Below are positions 1 through 5,738 of a stretch of DNA of 5,738 bases, piece after piece. Source of the DNA: Sulfurimonas sp. (lineage in GTDB: Bacteria; Campylobacterota; Campylobacteria; Campylobacterales; Sulfurimonadaceae); contig DQSP01000267.1 in NCBI GenBank assembly GCA_015663215.1, positions 1-5,738 on the forward strand, read 5' to 3'. Position 1 is the stretch's first letter. Every line of letters begins with the position of its first letter. The translations under genes and the position numbers were made by a program. The notes beneath the pieces were generated by a model. It saw nothing but the letters and a program-made list of their open reading frames with translations, was not told the origin of the DNA and ran no database searches.

Positions 1-851
1 TTAAGAGCTTCTTGAAGCAGTAACATATCATCCCTACTTGGAAGTGGTGGGTCTAGTTTTGCTAATGTGTTAAAACCCTCACAAGCCTCATCACAAGATG
101 TAAGATGATGGATAGAAACTTCACAACTCACCTCTACACCCTCTTCCTTAGCCTTGAGTATAAGTGCCACAGAACGCGGACTAGCAATAGCTTTAAACAA
201 TATCTTTATCTCATAATGACGAGCTATTTCTATCATACGGGAAACATGCAGTACTTCACTCAGGTTAGGAACCCCTGCAAGACCTAGTTTTGAGCTTACA
301 TCGCCATCGAGCATTACCCCTGCGTTTATGAGAGAGTTATCTTCTGCCTTACAAAAGAGTGTCACCTTATACATCTGTACATACTGGGCAATTTTGATGG
401 CTATATCATTTTTTGCTATAGTGCTCATATAGGGTGCGACTACACCTTTTTTAAGTAGTATGGCAATGTTTGAGAGTGTACTATCTTCTTTCAAAGTGTT
501 AAGCATCAAGTCTACCTTAGCACCTTTGGCTGATGCTACTCCATGTTGTGCAAACTCTAAAACGACTTCCGTATCTATGCTAGGATTTGAGTCTGCGTTT
601 AAGACTATGTGCCCTACTCCACCTCTCATAGCTTCCTCTGATATAGCTTTAATATTTTTGGCATTAAGAGTGGAATCAAGAAGTCTTACATTTGTATCTA
701 CTAAAGAGGGTAAAAGATAAGCACCTTTAGCATCAAAAATATCATCTCCATCTAAAGAAGCTCCTATTTCAGTTACAAATCCATCTTCTAAACGAACATC
801 AACTCTTCTCTCTCCATCCGCATCACAAACAATTGCATTTTTTATAATCAT
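1..851 (-). CDS. Dihydroorotase-like protein, probably catalytically inactive (PyrC'-type), partial at C-terminus
   Basis: The reading frame is open from ATG at 851 to the left edge, giving 283 residues without a stop, so the C-terminus is missing. It is preceded by a good ribosome binding site, AGGTGG, at 864-859 on the minus strand, 7 nt from the ATG. The fold is recognisable as the dihydroorotase/amidohydrolase family: N-terminal beta-rich start, then LPSLVDTNVRL (about 47-57), EDNSL (170-174), GDVSSKLGLAGVPNLSE (about 183-199), SCEVSIHHL (242-250) and LDPPL (266-270), which match active enzymes' PGLVDxHxHLR, HCEDxxL, GxxSxxLGLxGxPxxAE, xAEVTPHHL and NPPLR. The metal ligands are gone: N54 and R56 replace the two histidines of HxH, K168 the histidine of HCED, and A221 or its neighbours the histidine of AHVST. 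Known family members of this kind (PyrC' of Pseudomonas) are structural partners of aspartate carbamoyltransferase PyrB. That role here is inference; no pyrB is visible. Often annotated simply as pyrC or dihydroorotase. Confidence 0.85.
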   Translation of the reverse strand, partial: MIIKNAIVCDADGERRVDVRLEDGFVTEIGASLDGDDIFDAKGAYLLPSLVDTNVRLLDSTLNAKNIKAISEEAMRGGVGHIVLNADSNPSIDTEVVLEFAQHGVASAKGAKVDLMLNTLKEDSTLSNIAILLKKGVVAPYMSTIAKNDIAIKIAQYVQMYKVTLFCKAEDNSLINAGVMLDGDVSSKLGLAGVPNLSEVLHVSRMIEIARHYEIKILFKAIASPRSVALILKAKEEGVEVSCEVSIHHLTSCDEACEGFNTLAKLDPPLPSRDDMLLLQEAL

Positions 852-865
852 ACTTAAGCCACCTT

Positions 866-874
866 TGATATAAT
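866..874 (+). promoter_or_regulatory. Probable extended -10 promoter of the cytochrome c-lpxB operon
   Basis: The sequence TGATATAAT is a perfect TATAAT (869-874) with the TGn extension upstream. A start near 881 would give a leader of about 23 nt before the TTG codon at 904. No clear -35 box is seen, and an extended -10 can work without one. The box lies inside the leader region of the divergent gene and is the mirror image of that gene's own -10. Confidence 0.55.
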
Positions 875-880
875 AGTAGC

Positions 881-886
881 ATTATA
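881..886 (-). promoter_or_regulatory. Probable -10 box of the dihydroorotase-like gene
   Basis: The minus strand reads TATAAT, a perfect sigma-70 -10 hexamer, about 30 nt upstream of the ATG at 851. Transcription would start near 874, leaving a leader of roughly 23 nt that contains the AGGTGG ribosome binding site. There is no convincing -35 hexamer, which is common in Campylobacterota promoters. Confidence 0.55.
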
Positions 887-893
887 AATCAAT

Positions 894-897
894 AAGG
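894..897 (+). promoter_or_regulatory. Ribosome binding site deciding the TTG start at 904
   Basis: AAGG lies 6 nt upstream of the TTG codon at 904. It supports that rare start: no in-frame ATG occurs before residue 57, and starting there would lose the signal peptide and the haem motif. Confidence 0.6.
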
Positions 898-903
898 CTT
901 AGT

Positions 904-1266
904 TTGCGTTTCATATTACTAGTATTTTTAACATTTACATCAATTTTAGCAGAGACTTCCTATGAAAAGGGTAAAAACCTTTATATCTCTCATGCTTGCT
1001 ACTCCTGTCATGGTCATAAACTAGAAGGTATCCATCGCTACCCGCGTTTAGCCAACCGTGCCAAGGGTTACATGTCCTATAAACTCAAACACTTTAGAGA
1101 GGGGAAGGCAGATAGCCAACAACAAGAGATGATGATAACTTTTGCAGTAGATTTAAGTGATGAGGATATAGATAACCTCACTACTTATTTTATAGACTAT
1201 GTAGATGTCGAGAATGCTGAAAGTTATGATGATAGTTATGAAAACTACGGGGATGGTGGCTCATGA
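904..1266 (+). CDS. Small periplasmic class I cytochrome c (c553-like)
   Basis: This 120-residue protein starts at TTG. Residues 1-16 form a short Sec signal peptide ending in SILA, so cleavage probably falls before E17 and the mature protein is periplasmic. A single haem c attachment motif, CYSCH, occupies 32-36. It is followed by YPRLANRA (46-53), YKLKHFREGK (59-68) and MMITFAVDLSDEDIDNLTTYF (split as 76-83 and 84-96), the typical order of small class I cytochromes, with M76 or M77 the likely distal haem ligand. Its role would be single-electron transfer in the periplasm; the partner is not known from this window. The last 20 residues are an acidic, tyrosine-rich tail after the final helix. 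The stop overlaps the lpxB start (ATGA, 1263-1266), so the two genes are co-transcribed and probably translationally coupled although their functions look unrelated. The family is sure; a specific cytochrome name is not. Confidence 0.9.
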   Translation: MRFILLVFLTFTSILAETSYEKGKNLYISHACYSCHGHKLEGIHRYPRLANRAKGYMSYKLKHFREGKADSQQQEMMITFAVDLSDEDIDNLTTYFIDYVDVENAESYDDSYENYGDGGS

Positions 1267-2306
1267 AACTTTTAGTATCTGCACTAGAACACTCTGCAAA
1301 TGTTCACCTCACTTCTCTGACAAAAGAGTTTAAAGGTGATGTAGAACTTTTAGGTATTTTTGACAAAGATTTAGGTAAACCCATAGTTGACTTACAGAGT
1401 CTCGCTATCATGGGTATAGTAGATGCACTGAAAAAACTTCGCTACTTTTTTAAACTTGCAGACGAGATGGTGGACTTAGCCGAGACAGCAGATAAAGTTT
1501 TACTCATAGACTCCTCAGGATTTAACCTGCCATTAGCAAAAAAGATAAAAAAGAAGTATCCAGATAAAGAGATAATCTACTACATCTTACCTCAAGCTTG
1601 GGCTTGGAAGAAAAAACGCATACCTGTTCTCGCTCGTACTATAGATAAACTCGCTTCCATACTTCCCTTTGAACCGAGTTATTACCCTGATGATACACCC
1701 ATAGAGTATGTAGGGCATCCTTTACTTGACCAGATAAAAGAGTTTAAGAGTTCTATAAACTCAGAGGTAAAAGATGTCGCGTTTATGCCTGGAAGTCGTA
1801 AGGGTGAGATAAAAAAGCTTATGCCTATCTACTTAGAGCTTATCAAAGAGCTCGATATAAATGCGACTCTAATCATACCCAAACATTTTAGTAAAGAAGA
1901 GATAGCAGAACTCTACGGAGATATAAAAGATATAAACATCTCATACGAAGCCCACAAAACACTTCTAGAGTCTGACTTTGCTTACATATGTAGTGGAACT
2001 GCTACACTTGAAGCTGCCATCATAGGAGTACCTTTTATCCTAACCTACATAGCAAAACCTCTAGACTTTTTCATAGGGGCAAAACTTTTTAATATAAAAG
2101 ATGTAGGACTTAGTAATATCATGTTTAAGAAGTTTAAGGGAGAGAGTATTCATCCTGAGTTTTTACAAGAAGAGGTCTCAGTTGAAAATCTAATAAAATC
2201 TTTTAAAGAGTACGATAGAGAGAAGTTTTTTACTCACTCTCATGAATTAAGAAAATATTTAAAACATGGAAGTTCTACGAGAGTTGCTAAACTTATAGAG
2301 GATTAA
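1263..2306 (+). CDS. lpxB: Lipid-A-disaccharide synthase
   Basis: LpxB (glycosyltransferase family 19) joins UDP-2,3-diacylglucosamine to lipid X (2,3-diacylglucosamine 1-phosphate), forming the lipid A disaccharide at the inner face of the cytoplasmic membrane. The 347 residues carry the family landmarks in order: MGIVDALKKLR (50-60, like E. coli MGIVEVLGRLR), IDSSGFNLPLAKKIKK (82-97), ILPQAWAWKKKRI (108-120, the SPxVWAW block), LPFEPSYY (134-141), VGHPLLD (150-156), MPGSRKGEIKKL (175-186, the LPGSRxxE block), CSGTATLEAA (243-252) and the PFILTYIAKP segment (257-266) matching PMVVGYRMKP. The N-terminus reads ALEHSAN rather than the GExSGD of E. coli, and DSSGFN replaces DAPDFN; I believe both are usual for Campylobacterota. 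It is slightly shorter than the 382-residue E. coli enzyme. ATG at 1263 lies inside the cytochrome stop, with GGTGG at 1255-1259 as a possible ribosome binding site. The gene ends against the convergent gene at 2303. Confidence 0.95.
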   Translation: MKLLVSALEHSANVHLTSLTKEFKGDVELLGIFDKDLGKPIVDLQSLAIMGIVDALKKLRYFFKLADEMVDLAETADKVLLIDSSGFNLPLAKKIKKKYPDKEIIYYILPQAWAWKKKRIPVLARTIDKLASILPFEPSYYPDDTPIEYVGHPLLDQIKEFKSSINSEVKDVAFMPGSRKGEIKKLMPIYLELIKELDINATLIIPKHFSKEEIAELYGDIKDINISYEAHKTLLESDFAYICSGTATLEAAIIGVPFILTYIAKPLDFFIGAKLFNIKDVGLSNIMFKKFKGESIHPEFLQEEVSVENLIKSFKEYDREKFFTHSHELRKYLKHGSSTRVAKLIED

Positions 2307-2312
2307 TCCTCT
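2297..2312. terminator. Palindrome spanning convergent stop codons, possible weak bidirectional terminator
   Basis: AGAGGATTAATCCTCT is a perfect 16-bp palindrome. As RNA from either strand it can fold into a 6-bp stem with a TTAA loop, and the loop is exactly the four bases (2303-2306) shared by the stop codons of lpxB and the convergent gene. On the plus strand it is followed by TTTAGGTTTT, a poor U tract; on the minus strand by ATAGTTTAGC. Termination is therefore plausible but weak. Confidence 0.4.
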
Positions 2313-3022
2313 TTAGGTTTTCTAGCCTTGATACTTATGCGTTTACCACCAGCTTTTGGTGCACCAAATTTAGCTTTTGGAGTTCCATCGTACTTATGGT
2401 TTCTATCTCCAGTTTTTCCTGAAAATCTTGCTTTACCATTTTCGTCATTGCCAAGATATTTGTTTGCTTCTTTTTTCTTCTTTGCCCACTGTTTTTCCAT
2501 CTCAATAGTTTTATCAGATTTTGTTGCATCTTCGTGGCGTTGTTTTGCTATTTCAGTTATTTGTGATTTTGTGAGTTTTTTCTTTGCTTTAGGGTCAAAC
2601 TCTTTTGGCTTAGGAAGTTCGTACATAAACTCTTCTAAAACTTCTTGTTTTATAGCACGACCAAGAAGTGTTTCTATGGAGTGAAGTAGTCTCTGCTCAC
2701 TTTCATTTAAAAGCATTACAGCTTTTTTAGATGCACGAGATACTCTTGCCATATAAACGATGGCTTTTACAGGCATATCGTAGCTGATCAGAAACTCACA
2801 TTTAAGCTCTTTATCTTTTACAAGTTCTCTATCTTCTACAACTCTTACATCTTTAGAGTCTATCGCTTCTTTTAAAGTCTCTACATCAGAAGAACATACA
2901 ACTACTATGTCGAGCTCTTTATTATCTTCTATGAGTTTATTTACAAGGGCTATTTTTTTCTCATTTTGACATGGATAAATACGGTGATTTGCTGATTTTA
3001 TATTGATTTGATTTTCTGACAT
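2303..3022 (-). CDS. Degenerate DEAD-box helicase C-terminal (RecA2) domain protein with basic tail
   Basis: This 239-residue protein has no obvious named function. Residues about 12-132 align by eye with the second RecA-like domain of the intact helicase encoded next door: RIYPCQNEKKIALVNKLI (14-31) with the segment after motif III, DIVVVCSS (38-45) with VLVFTRTK (motif IV), FLISYDMPV (77-85) with [25 protein letters not shown] (90-105) with the motif VI region [12 protein letters not shown], and IETLLGRAIKQEVLEEF (116-132) with [17 protein letters not shown]. Motif VI RIGRTGR is RVSRASK, motif V is not recognisable, and the first RecA domain (Walker A, DEAD, SAT) is absent, so ATP hydrolysis is not expected. 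Residues 133-239 are a lysine-rich, probably disordered tail, suited to binding RNA or ribosomes (inference). ATG at 3022 has AGGA 6 nt upstream (3032-3029). The frame is clean and no helicase N-terminal part lies upstream, so it seems a maintained gene rather than a fresh truncation. Confidence 0.8.
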   Translation of the reverse strand: MSENQINIKSANHRIYPCQNEKKIALVNKLIEDNKELDIVVVCSSDVETLKEAIDSKDVRVVEDRELVKDKELKCEFLISYDMPVKAIVYMARVSRASKKAVMLLNESEQRLLHSIETLLGRAIKQEVLEEFMYELPKPKEFDPKAKKKLTKSQITEIAKQRHEDATKSDKTIEMEKQWAKKKKEANKYLGNDENGKARFSGKTGDRNHKYDGTPKAKFGAPKAGGKRISIKARKPKED

Positions 3023-3120
3023 AAGGTATCCTGGAATATTAATTATGAAATCATATCCATTTAAAGCCTAAATTATGCTATTATGAAGTAAATATACAAT
3101 TAATACACACTAGGAATAAT
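3023..3120. promoter_or_regulatory. Divergent promoter region between pseudo-helicase and helicase genes
   Basis: This AT-rich 98-bp spacer must hold both promoters. Candidate -10 boxes are TATTAT at 3079-3084 for the rightward helicase gene and, on the minus strand, TATGAT at 3055-3050 for the leftward gene. Each matches TATAAT at five of six positions and neither has a clear -35. Ribosome binding sites are AGGA at 3112-3115 (plus) and AGGA at 3032-3029 (minus). The exact promoters are uncertain. Confidence 0.4.
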
Positions 3121-4398
3121 ATGACATTTAACGATTTAGGACTAAACAAACTCCTCCTCAAAGCAATACAAGAACAAGGTTACACTAAACCAACCCCTAT
3201 CCAAGCACAAGCGATACCAGTAATACTTCAACGTAAAGACATCCTAGCAGGTGCACAAACTGGAACAGGAAAAACAGCTGGTTTTACACTCCCTATGCTT
3301 GAACTTCTTCTGCGTGCAAAACATCAAACTTCGAAGCATCAAGTAAAAGCACTTATCTTAACACCAACACGAGAACTAGCACTCCAAGTTGAAGAAAATA
3401 TCGCAGCCTATGCAAGACATACATCCTACAAGTCTGCTGTAATTTTTGGTGGTGTAAAAATCAATCCACAAATTGTAGCTCTTCGTAAGGGTATAGATAT
3501 AGTTGTAGCAACTCCAGGACGTCTACTAGACCATATCTCACAAAAAACGATAAATCTCTCTCATGTAGACTTTCTTATCCTAGATGAAGCGGATAGAATG
3601 CTTGATATGGGTTTTGTAAATGACATCAAAAAAGTAATTGCAGTACTTCCAAAAGATAGACAGACACTTCTTTTTTCAGCAACATATTCAGATGCTATCA
3701 AAAAACTCTCTACACAGTTTTTAAAATCCCCTACTCTTATCGAAGTAGCAAGAACAAATGCCTCGAGTGAAACCATAAAACAAGCTATCTACCATGTAGA
3801 TAAAACTCGTAAACGCGAGCTACTTACACACCTTATTAAAGAGGGTGATTGGCAACAAGTTTTAGTTTTCACTCGTACTAAACATGGGGCAAATCGTTTA
3901 TGTGGACAGCTTGAGACTGATGGCATCACATCAGCTGCAATTCACGGTAATAAAAGCCAAAATGCAAGAGTTAAAGCTCTAGCAGACTTTAAAGCAGGGA
4001 ATATCCGTGTTCTAGTTGCAACAGACATCGCTGCTCGTGGAATTGACATAGACCAACTCCCTCATGTTGTAAACTATGAACTTCCAAATGTAAGTGAAGA
4101 CTATGTTCACCGTATCGGACGAACTGGGCGTGCTGGGAACAAGGGTGAGGCTATAAGTCTTGTCTGTGTTGATGAAGATGAATTTTTAGCAGGTATAGAA
4201 AAGCTCATAAAAAAAGACATACCAAAAGTATGGCTCAAAGACTTTAAACCAGATCCAAGCATAAAAGCAGAGCCAATTAATATGGGTGGAAATCGTGGAG
4301 CTAGAAATAAGCCTCGTGGTGGTGGAAGTCGTGGAAACGGTGGCAATAGAAACTCAAGTGGTGGAAGAAACTCTGGCGGTGGTAGAGGAAGAAGATAG
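3121..4398 (+). CDS. rhlE: DEAD-box ATP-dependent RNA helicase, RhlE-type
   Basis: The protein has 425 residues with every DEAD-box motif intact: the Q motif region with GYTKPTPIQ (20-28), motif I AQTGTGKT (45-52), Ia PTRELALQ (82-89), Ib TPGR (131-134), II DEAD (155-158), III SAT (186-188), [10 protein letters not shown] (247-254), [11 protein letters not shown] (300-309) and [10 protein letters not shown] (330-337). The family unwinds short RNA duplexes using ATP in the cytoplasm, typically in ribosome assembly, RNA decay and cold adaptation. From about 389 to 425 the tail is almost only Gly, Arg, Asn and Ser with RGG-like repeats, a non-specific RNA-binding extension common in RhlE-like proteins. 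ATG at 3121 has AGGA at 3112-3115. The gene stands alone, divergent from a RecA2-only relative and convergent with the DUF302 gene. Family is certain; the choice of RhlE over other DEAD-box subfamilies rests on overall resemblance and the tail. Confidence 0.93.
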   Translation: MTFNDLGLNKLLLKAIQEQGYTKPTPIQAQAIPVILQRKDILAGAQTGTGKTAGFTLPMLELLLRAKHQTSKHQVKALILTPTRELALQVEENIAAYARHTSYKSAVIFGGVKINPQIVALRKGIDIVVATPGRLLDHISQKTINLSHVDFLILDEADRMLDMGFVNDIKKVIAVLPKDRQTLLFSATYSDAIKKLSTQFLKSPTLIEVARTNASSETIKQAIYHVDKTRKRELLTHLIKEGDWQQVLVFTRTKHGANRLCGQLETDGITSAAIHGNKSQNARVKALADFKAGNIRVLVATDIAARGIDIDQLPHVVNYELPNVSEDYVHRIGRTGRAGNKGEAISLVCVDEDEFLAGIEKLIKKDIPKVWLKDFKPDPSIKAEPINMGGNRGARNKPRGGGSRGNGGNRNSSGGRNSGGGRGRR

Positions 4399-4402
4399 AA
4401 GA

Positions 4403-4434
4403 GTAGCTACAAGAACAAAAGTTCCTAAAGCTAC
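4403..4434. terminator. Interrupted hairpin just after the helicase gene
   Basis: GTAGCT (4403-4408) pairs with AGCTAC (4429-4434). Inside it, after a small internal loop, GAAC (4413-4416) pairs with GTTC (4421-4424) around an AAAA loop. It begins 5 nt after the helicase stop codon. It has no U tract of its own on the plus strand and may act together with the next hairpin. Confidence 0.4.
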
Positions 4435-4436
4435 AA

Positions 4437-4464
4437 AACTAAAGTTTTAAAAAAAACTTTAGTT
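4437..4464. terminator. Bidirectional terminator hairpin between convergent genes
   Basis: AACTAAAGTTTT (4437-4448) and AAAACTTTAGTT (4453-4464) form a perfect 12-bp stem with a four-base loop. The stem is AT-rich but long, and it lies between the stop of the helicase (4398) and that of the convergent DUF302 gene (4482), where a shared terminator is expected. On the minus strand the T-rich run of eight falls in the loop and stem rather than after it, so this is not a textbook GC-rich terminator. Confidence 0.6.
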
Positions 4465-4481
4465 CATTGATTCAAAAGATA

Positions 4482-5402
4482 TTACTCAGTAAGACCTATT
4501 AAAATAGACTCAAAGTCAGTTTGTGCTTTCATCAGTACAGCTTCTGCTTCTTTGTCTTTAATCTTCGCAGAACTTAACCAGTTATACACAGCTGGAAATC
4601 CAACAACAATTTTATCTTCACTTTTTAGCTTATATACCATAGTAGTACAAGGTGCAAACGCAGAAGCTTCAGGACGAGACTTTGCTACTGTATAGATAAC
4701 TTTTAGTTTACAGATAGAGTAAGTGTCATAAAAGTCATAAGGACTCTCAACAGTTCCCTCTTTTGTAAGTTCTTCGTTAAGGTCAAGGAACGATGGCATA
4801 ACAAAACCAAAGGGCTCAAATTCACCCTCTAGAGTCATCTCAAACTCCTCTTTTGCCTCTTCCCAGTCTTCACCATCTAAATCCATCTCATAACGAGTAA
4901 CAAGCTGGCGAGACTCTTTTAAACTATCTTCACTATATGCAAACTTTGCAGTAGGGAAACTCTTTTTAAAAACAGCTAGTAACTCAGTCTCTATCTTAGT
5001 AAGTATAGATGTTTCTATATCTAAAATCTTTCCTTGAGCCTCAGCTGTCAAAATAGAGATATGAAGTGTATCTTCGTCTTTACTTTGGTAGATACCAATA
5101 CCCATAGGAGTCATAACACCTGCTTGTGGGTACTTCTTTACAAGTTCAAGTGCTAAAGTGTTGTGATGAAATGTCATCAGTGTAAAAACTTTAAAACTTG
5201 TCTCTTTAAACTGCTTGTTAAATGGAAGGTTCATTTCACTGTTAAGGTCAACTGCAAAACCATTTGCTACAAGAGCATCTTCTATACTTAGTGGAGTAAC
5301 TGCTCCGGCTTTATTTTCTATAGTGATTAAGTGTAAATCACCTTTTGCTTGAAGTGCTAGTGAACACATTAGTGCTATAGCTACGATTACTATTTTTTTC
5401 AT
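4482..5402 (-). CDS. Exported protein with two DUF302-like repeats
   Basis: The chosen start is ATG at 5402 (306 residues) because AGGA lies 6 nt upstream (5412-5409) and the protein then opens with a classic Sec signal peptide: MKK, a hydrophobic stretch 4-17, and LQA before K20. An alternative ATG at 5432 would add ten residues and lies inside the preceding gene. C13 does not sit in a proper lipobox, so a soluble periplasmic protein is more likely than a lipoprotein. Two regions resemble DUF302 (TT1751-like) domains: about 50-150, centred on FKVFTLMTFHHNTLA (70-84) and YPQAGVMTPMGIGIY (91-105), and about 200-306, centred on YSICKLKVI (228-236) and RPEASAFAPCTTMVYKLK (243-260). An acidic linker (about 171-195) joins them. 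The biochemical function of DUF302 is not established. It follows a DsrE-family gene by 8 nt, suggesting a link to sulfur or redox metabolism, which is inference from context. Confidence 0.8.
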   Translation of the reverse strand: MKKIVIVAIALMCSLALQAKGDLHLITIENKAGAVTPLSIEDALVANGFAVDLNSEMNLPFNKQFKETSFKVFTLMTFHHNTLALELVKKYPQAGVMTPMGIGIYQSKDEDTLHISILTAEAQGKILDIETSILTKIETELLAVFKKSFPTAKFAYSEDSLKESRQLVTRYEMDLDGEDWEEAKEEFEMTLEGEFEPFGFVMPSFLDLNEELTKEGTVESPYDFYDTYSICKLKVIYTVAKSRPEASAFAPCTTMVYKLKSEDKIVVGFPAVYNWLSSAKIKDKEAEAVLMKAQTDFESILIGLTE

Positions 5403-5408
5403 TATTTT

Positions 5409-5412
5409 TCCT
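5409..5412 (-). promoter_or_regulatory. Ribosome binding site overlapping the upstream stop codon
   Basis: On the minus strand TAGGA combines the TAG stop of the DsrE-family gene (5413-5411) with the AGGA ribosome binding site (5412-5409) of the DUF302 gene, 6 nt before its ATG. This fixes the start at 5402 rather than 5432 and points to translational coupling. Confidence 0.7.
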
Positions 5413-5738
5413 ATGGTTTTATGTATGTCCAACCAGACTTCACACTCTCTAAAAGTTCAACTACACCAGCAGTTACAACTACAGAGCCTTCAATCAGGTC
5501 TTCTTCTTTTACTTTATATGTTTTCATTGTGTTACCACAAGCGATAAATTCTACTTCTATCTGCATAAGGGCATCAACTCTCGCTGCAGTACTTTTGTTG
5601 TTTTTATAAAGAAGTTTCAAACCTTTAGAGTAAGCAACAATCTTCATGTTGATGTTATCAGCACCGTAGTACTTCACTACATTGCTTGCAACACTTAATA
5701 TGTGGTTAAAAGCATGTTCACTATCCTCTGTAACCGAA
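5411..5738 (-). CDS. DsrE-family protein, partial at N-terminus
   Basis: The frame is open from the right edge to TAG at 5413-5411, giving 108 visible residues. A GTG at 5677 is in frame but is internal: the 20 codons before it, including HAFNHILSVASNVVKYYG, match the conserved N-terminal helix of the family, so the true start lies beyond the window. Recognisable blocks are KIVAYSKGLKLLYK, VEFIACGNTMKTYKV and EGSVVVTAGVVELLESVKSG, ending in WTYIKP, as in the small cytoplasmic DsrE/DsrF-like (YchN-type) proteins of about 110-140 residues. The cysteine in ACGNTM sits where sulfur-trafficking members of the superfamily carry their persulfide-forming residue; many DsrE-like proteins have no proven activity, so sulfur transfer here is inference. 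It is the first visible gene of a pair with the downstream exported DUF302 protein. Confidence 0.85.
   Translation of the reverse strand, partial: SVTEDSEHAFNHILSVASNVVKYYGADNINMKIVAYSKGLKLLYKNNKSTAARVDALMQIEVEFIACGNTMKTYKVKEEDLIEGSVVVTAGVVELLESVKSGWTYIKP

Noticed and set aside
460..720. Plus-strand open frame of 86 codons
   Set aside because: It lies entirely inside the dihydroorotase-like gene on the other strand, has no ribosome binding site that stands out and resembles no family.
2328..2684. Plus-strand open frame of 118 codons, rich in Phe and Ser
   Set aside because: It is antisense to the lysine-rich tail of the pseudo-helicase; its composition is simply the complement of Lys/Glu codons.
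4107..4346. Minus-strand proline-rich open frame
   Set aside because: It is the antisense shadow of the Gly/Arg-rich tail of the helicase.
4270..4395. GGT/GGA-rich repeats that could be read as a DNA repeat array
   Set aside because: They encode the low-complexity Gly/Arg/Asn/Ser helicase tail in frame; units are irregular and need no separate explanation.
5403..5432. Longer N-terminus for the DUF302 protein from ATG 5432
   Set aside because: The ten extra residues would precede a normal signal peptide, and the strong AGGA site is correctly spaced only for ATG 5402.
5411..5677. DsrE-family gene as a complete 88-residue protein starting at GTG 5677
   Set aside because: The frame continues upstream to the window edge with sequence that matches the family's N-terminal helix, so the gene is truncated by the window, not short.

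Overview
The window looks like chromosomal DNA from a Campylobacterota bacterium, most likely Sulfurimonas or a close relative. The reasons are the low GC content, the tightly packed genes, and the style of the proteins: a short LpxB with an ALEHSAN N-terminus, a small periplasmic c-type cytochrome, and a DsrE-family/DUF302 pair typical of sulfur-metabolising members. The assignment is by recognition only. There is no rRNA, tRNA, CRISPR array, insertion sequence or phage gene in the window.

Layout. Positions 1-851 (minus) hold most of a dihydroorotase-like protein, cut by the left edge, whose visible metal-binding residues are replaced; it looks like a non-catalytic PyrC' (pseudo-dihydroorotase). 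A 52-bp divergent spacer carries two perfect TATAAT boxes on opposite strands, arranged as an inverted repeat. Rightward from it run a small monohaem cytochrome c (904-1266, TTG start) and lpxB (1263-2306), coupled by an ATGA overlap. lpxB converges on a minus-strand gene (2303-3022); their stop codons share four bases inside a 16-bp perfect palindrome.

The 2303-3022 product resembles only the second RecA-like domain of a DEAD-box helicase, with the signature motifs eroded and a long lysine-rich tail. Across a 98-bp divergent spacer lies a complete RhlE-type DEAD-box RNA helicase (3121-4398) with all motifs and an RGG-type tail. The degenerate copy beside an intact one is the most unusual thing here.

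The helicase converges, through a spacer with two hairpins (4399-4481), on a minus-strand pair: a DsrE-family protein (5411-5738, cut by the right edge) followed by an exported protein with two DUF302-like repeats (4482-5402). The ribosome binding site of the second gene overlaps the stop codon of the first, so the pair is probably translationally coupled.

Functionally the window mixes housekeeping (pyrimidine synthesis accessory protein, lipid A synthesis, RNA remodelling) with redox/sulfur-related proteins (cytochrome c, DsrE/DUF302). No complete novel system is evident. The points worth a second look are the pseudo-helicase next to a real helicase, the inactive dihydroorotase, the interlocked divergent promoters and the palindrome over the shared stop codons.
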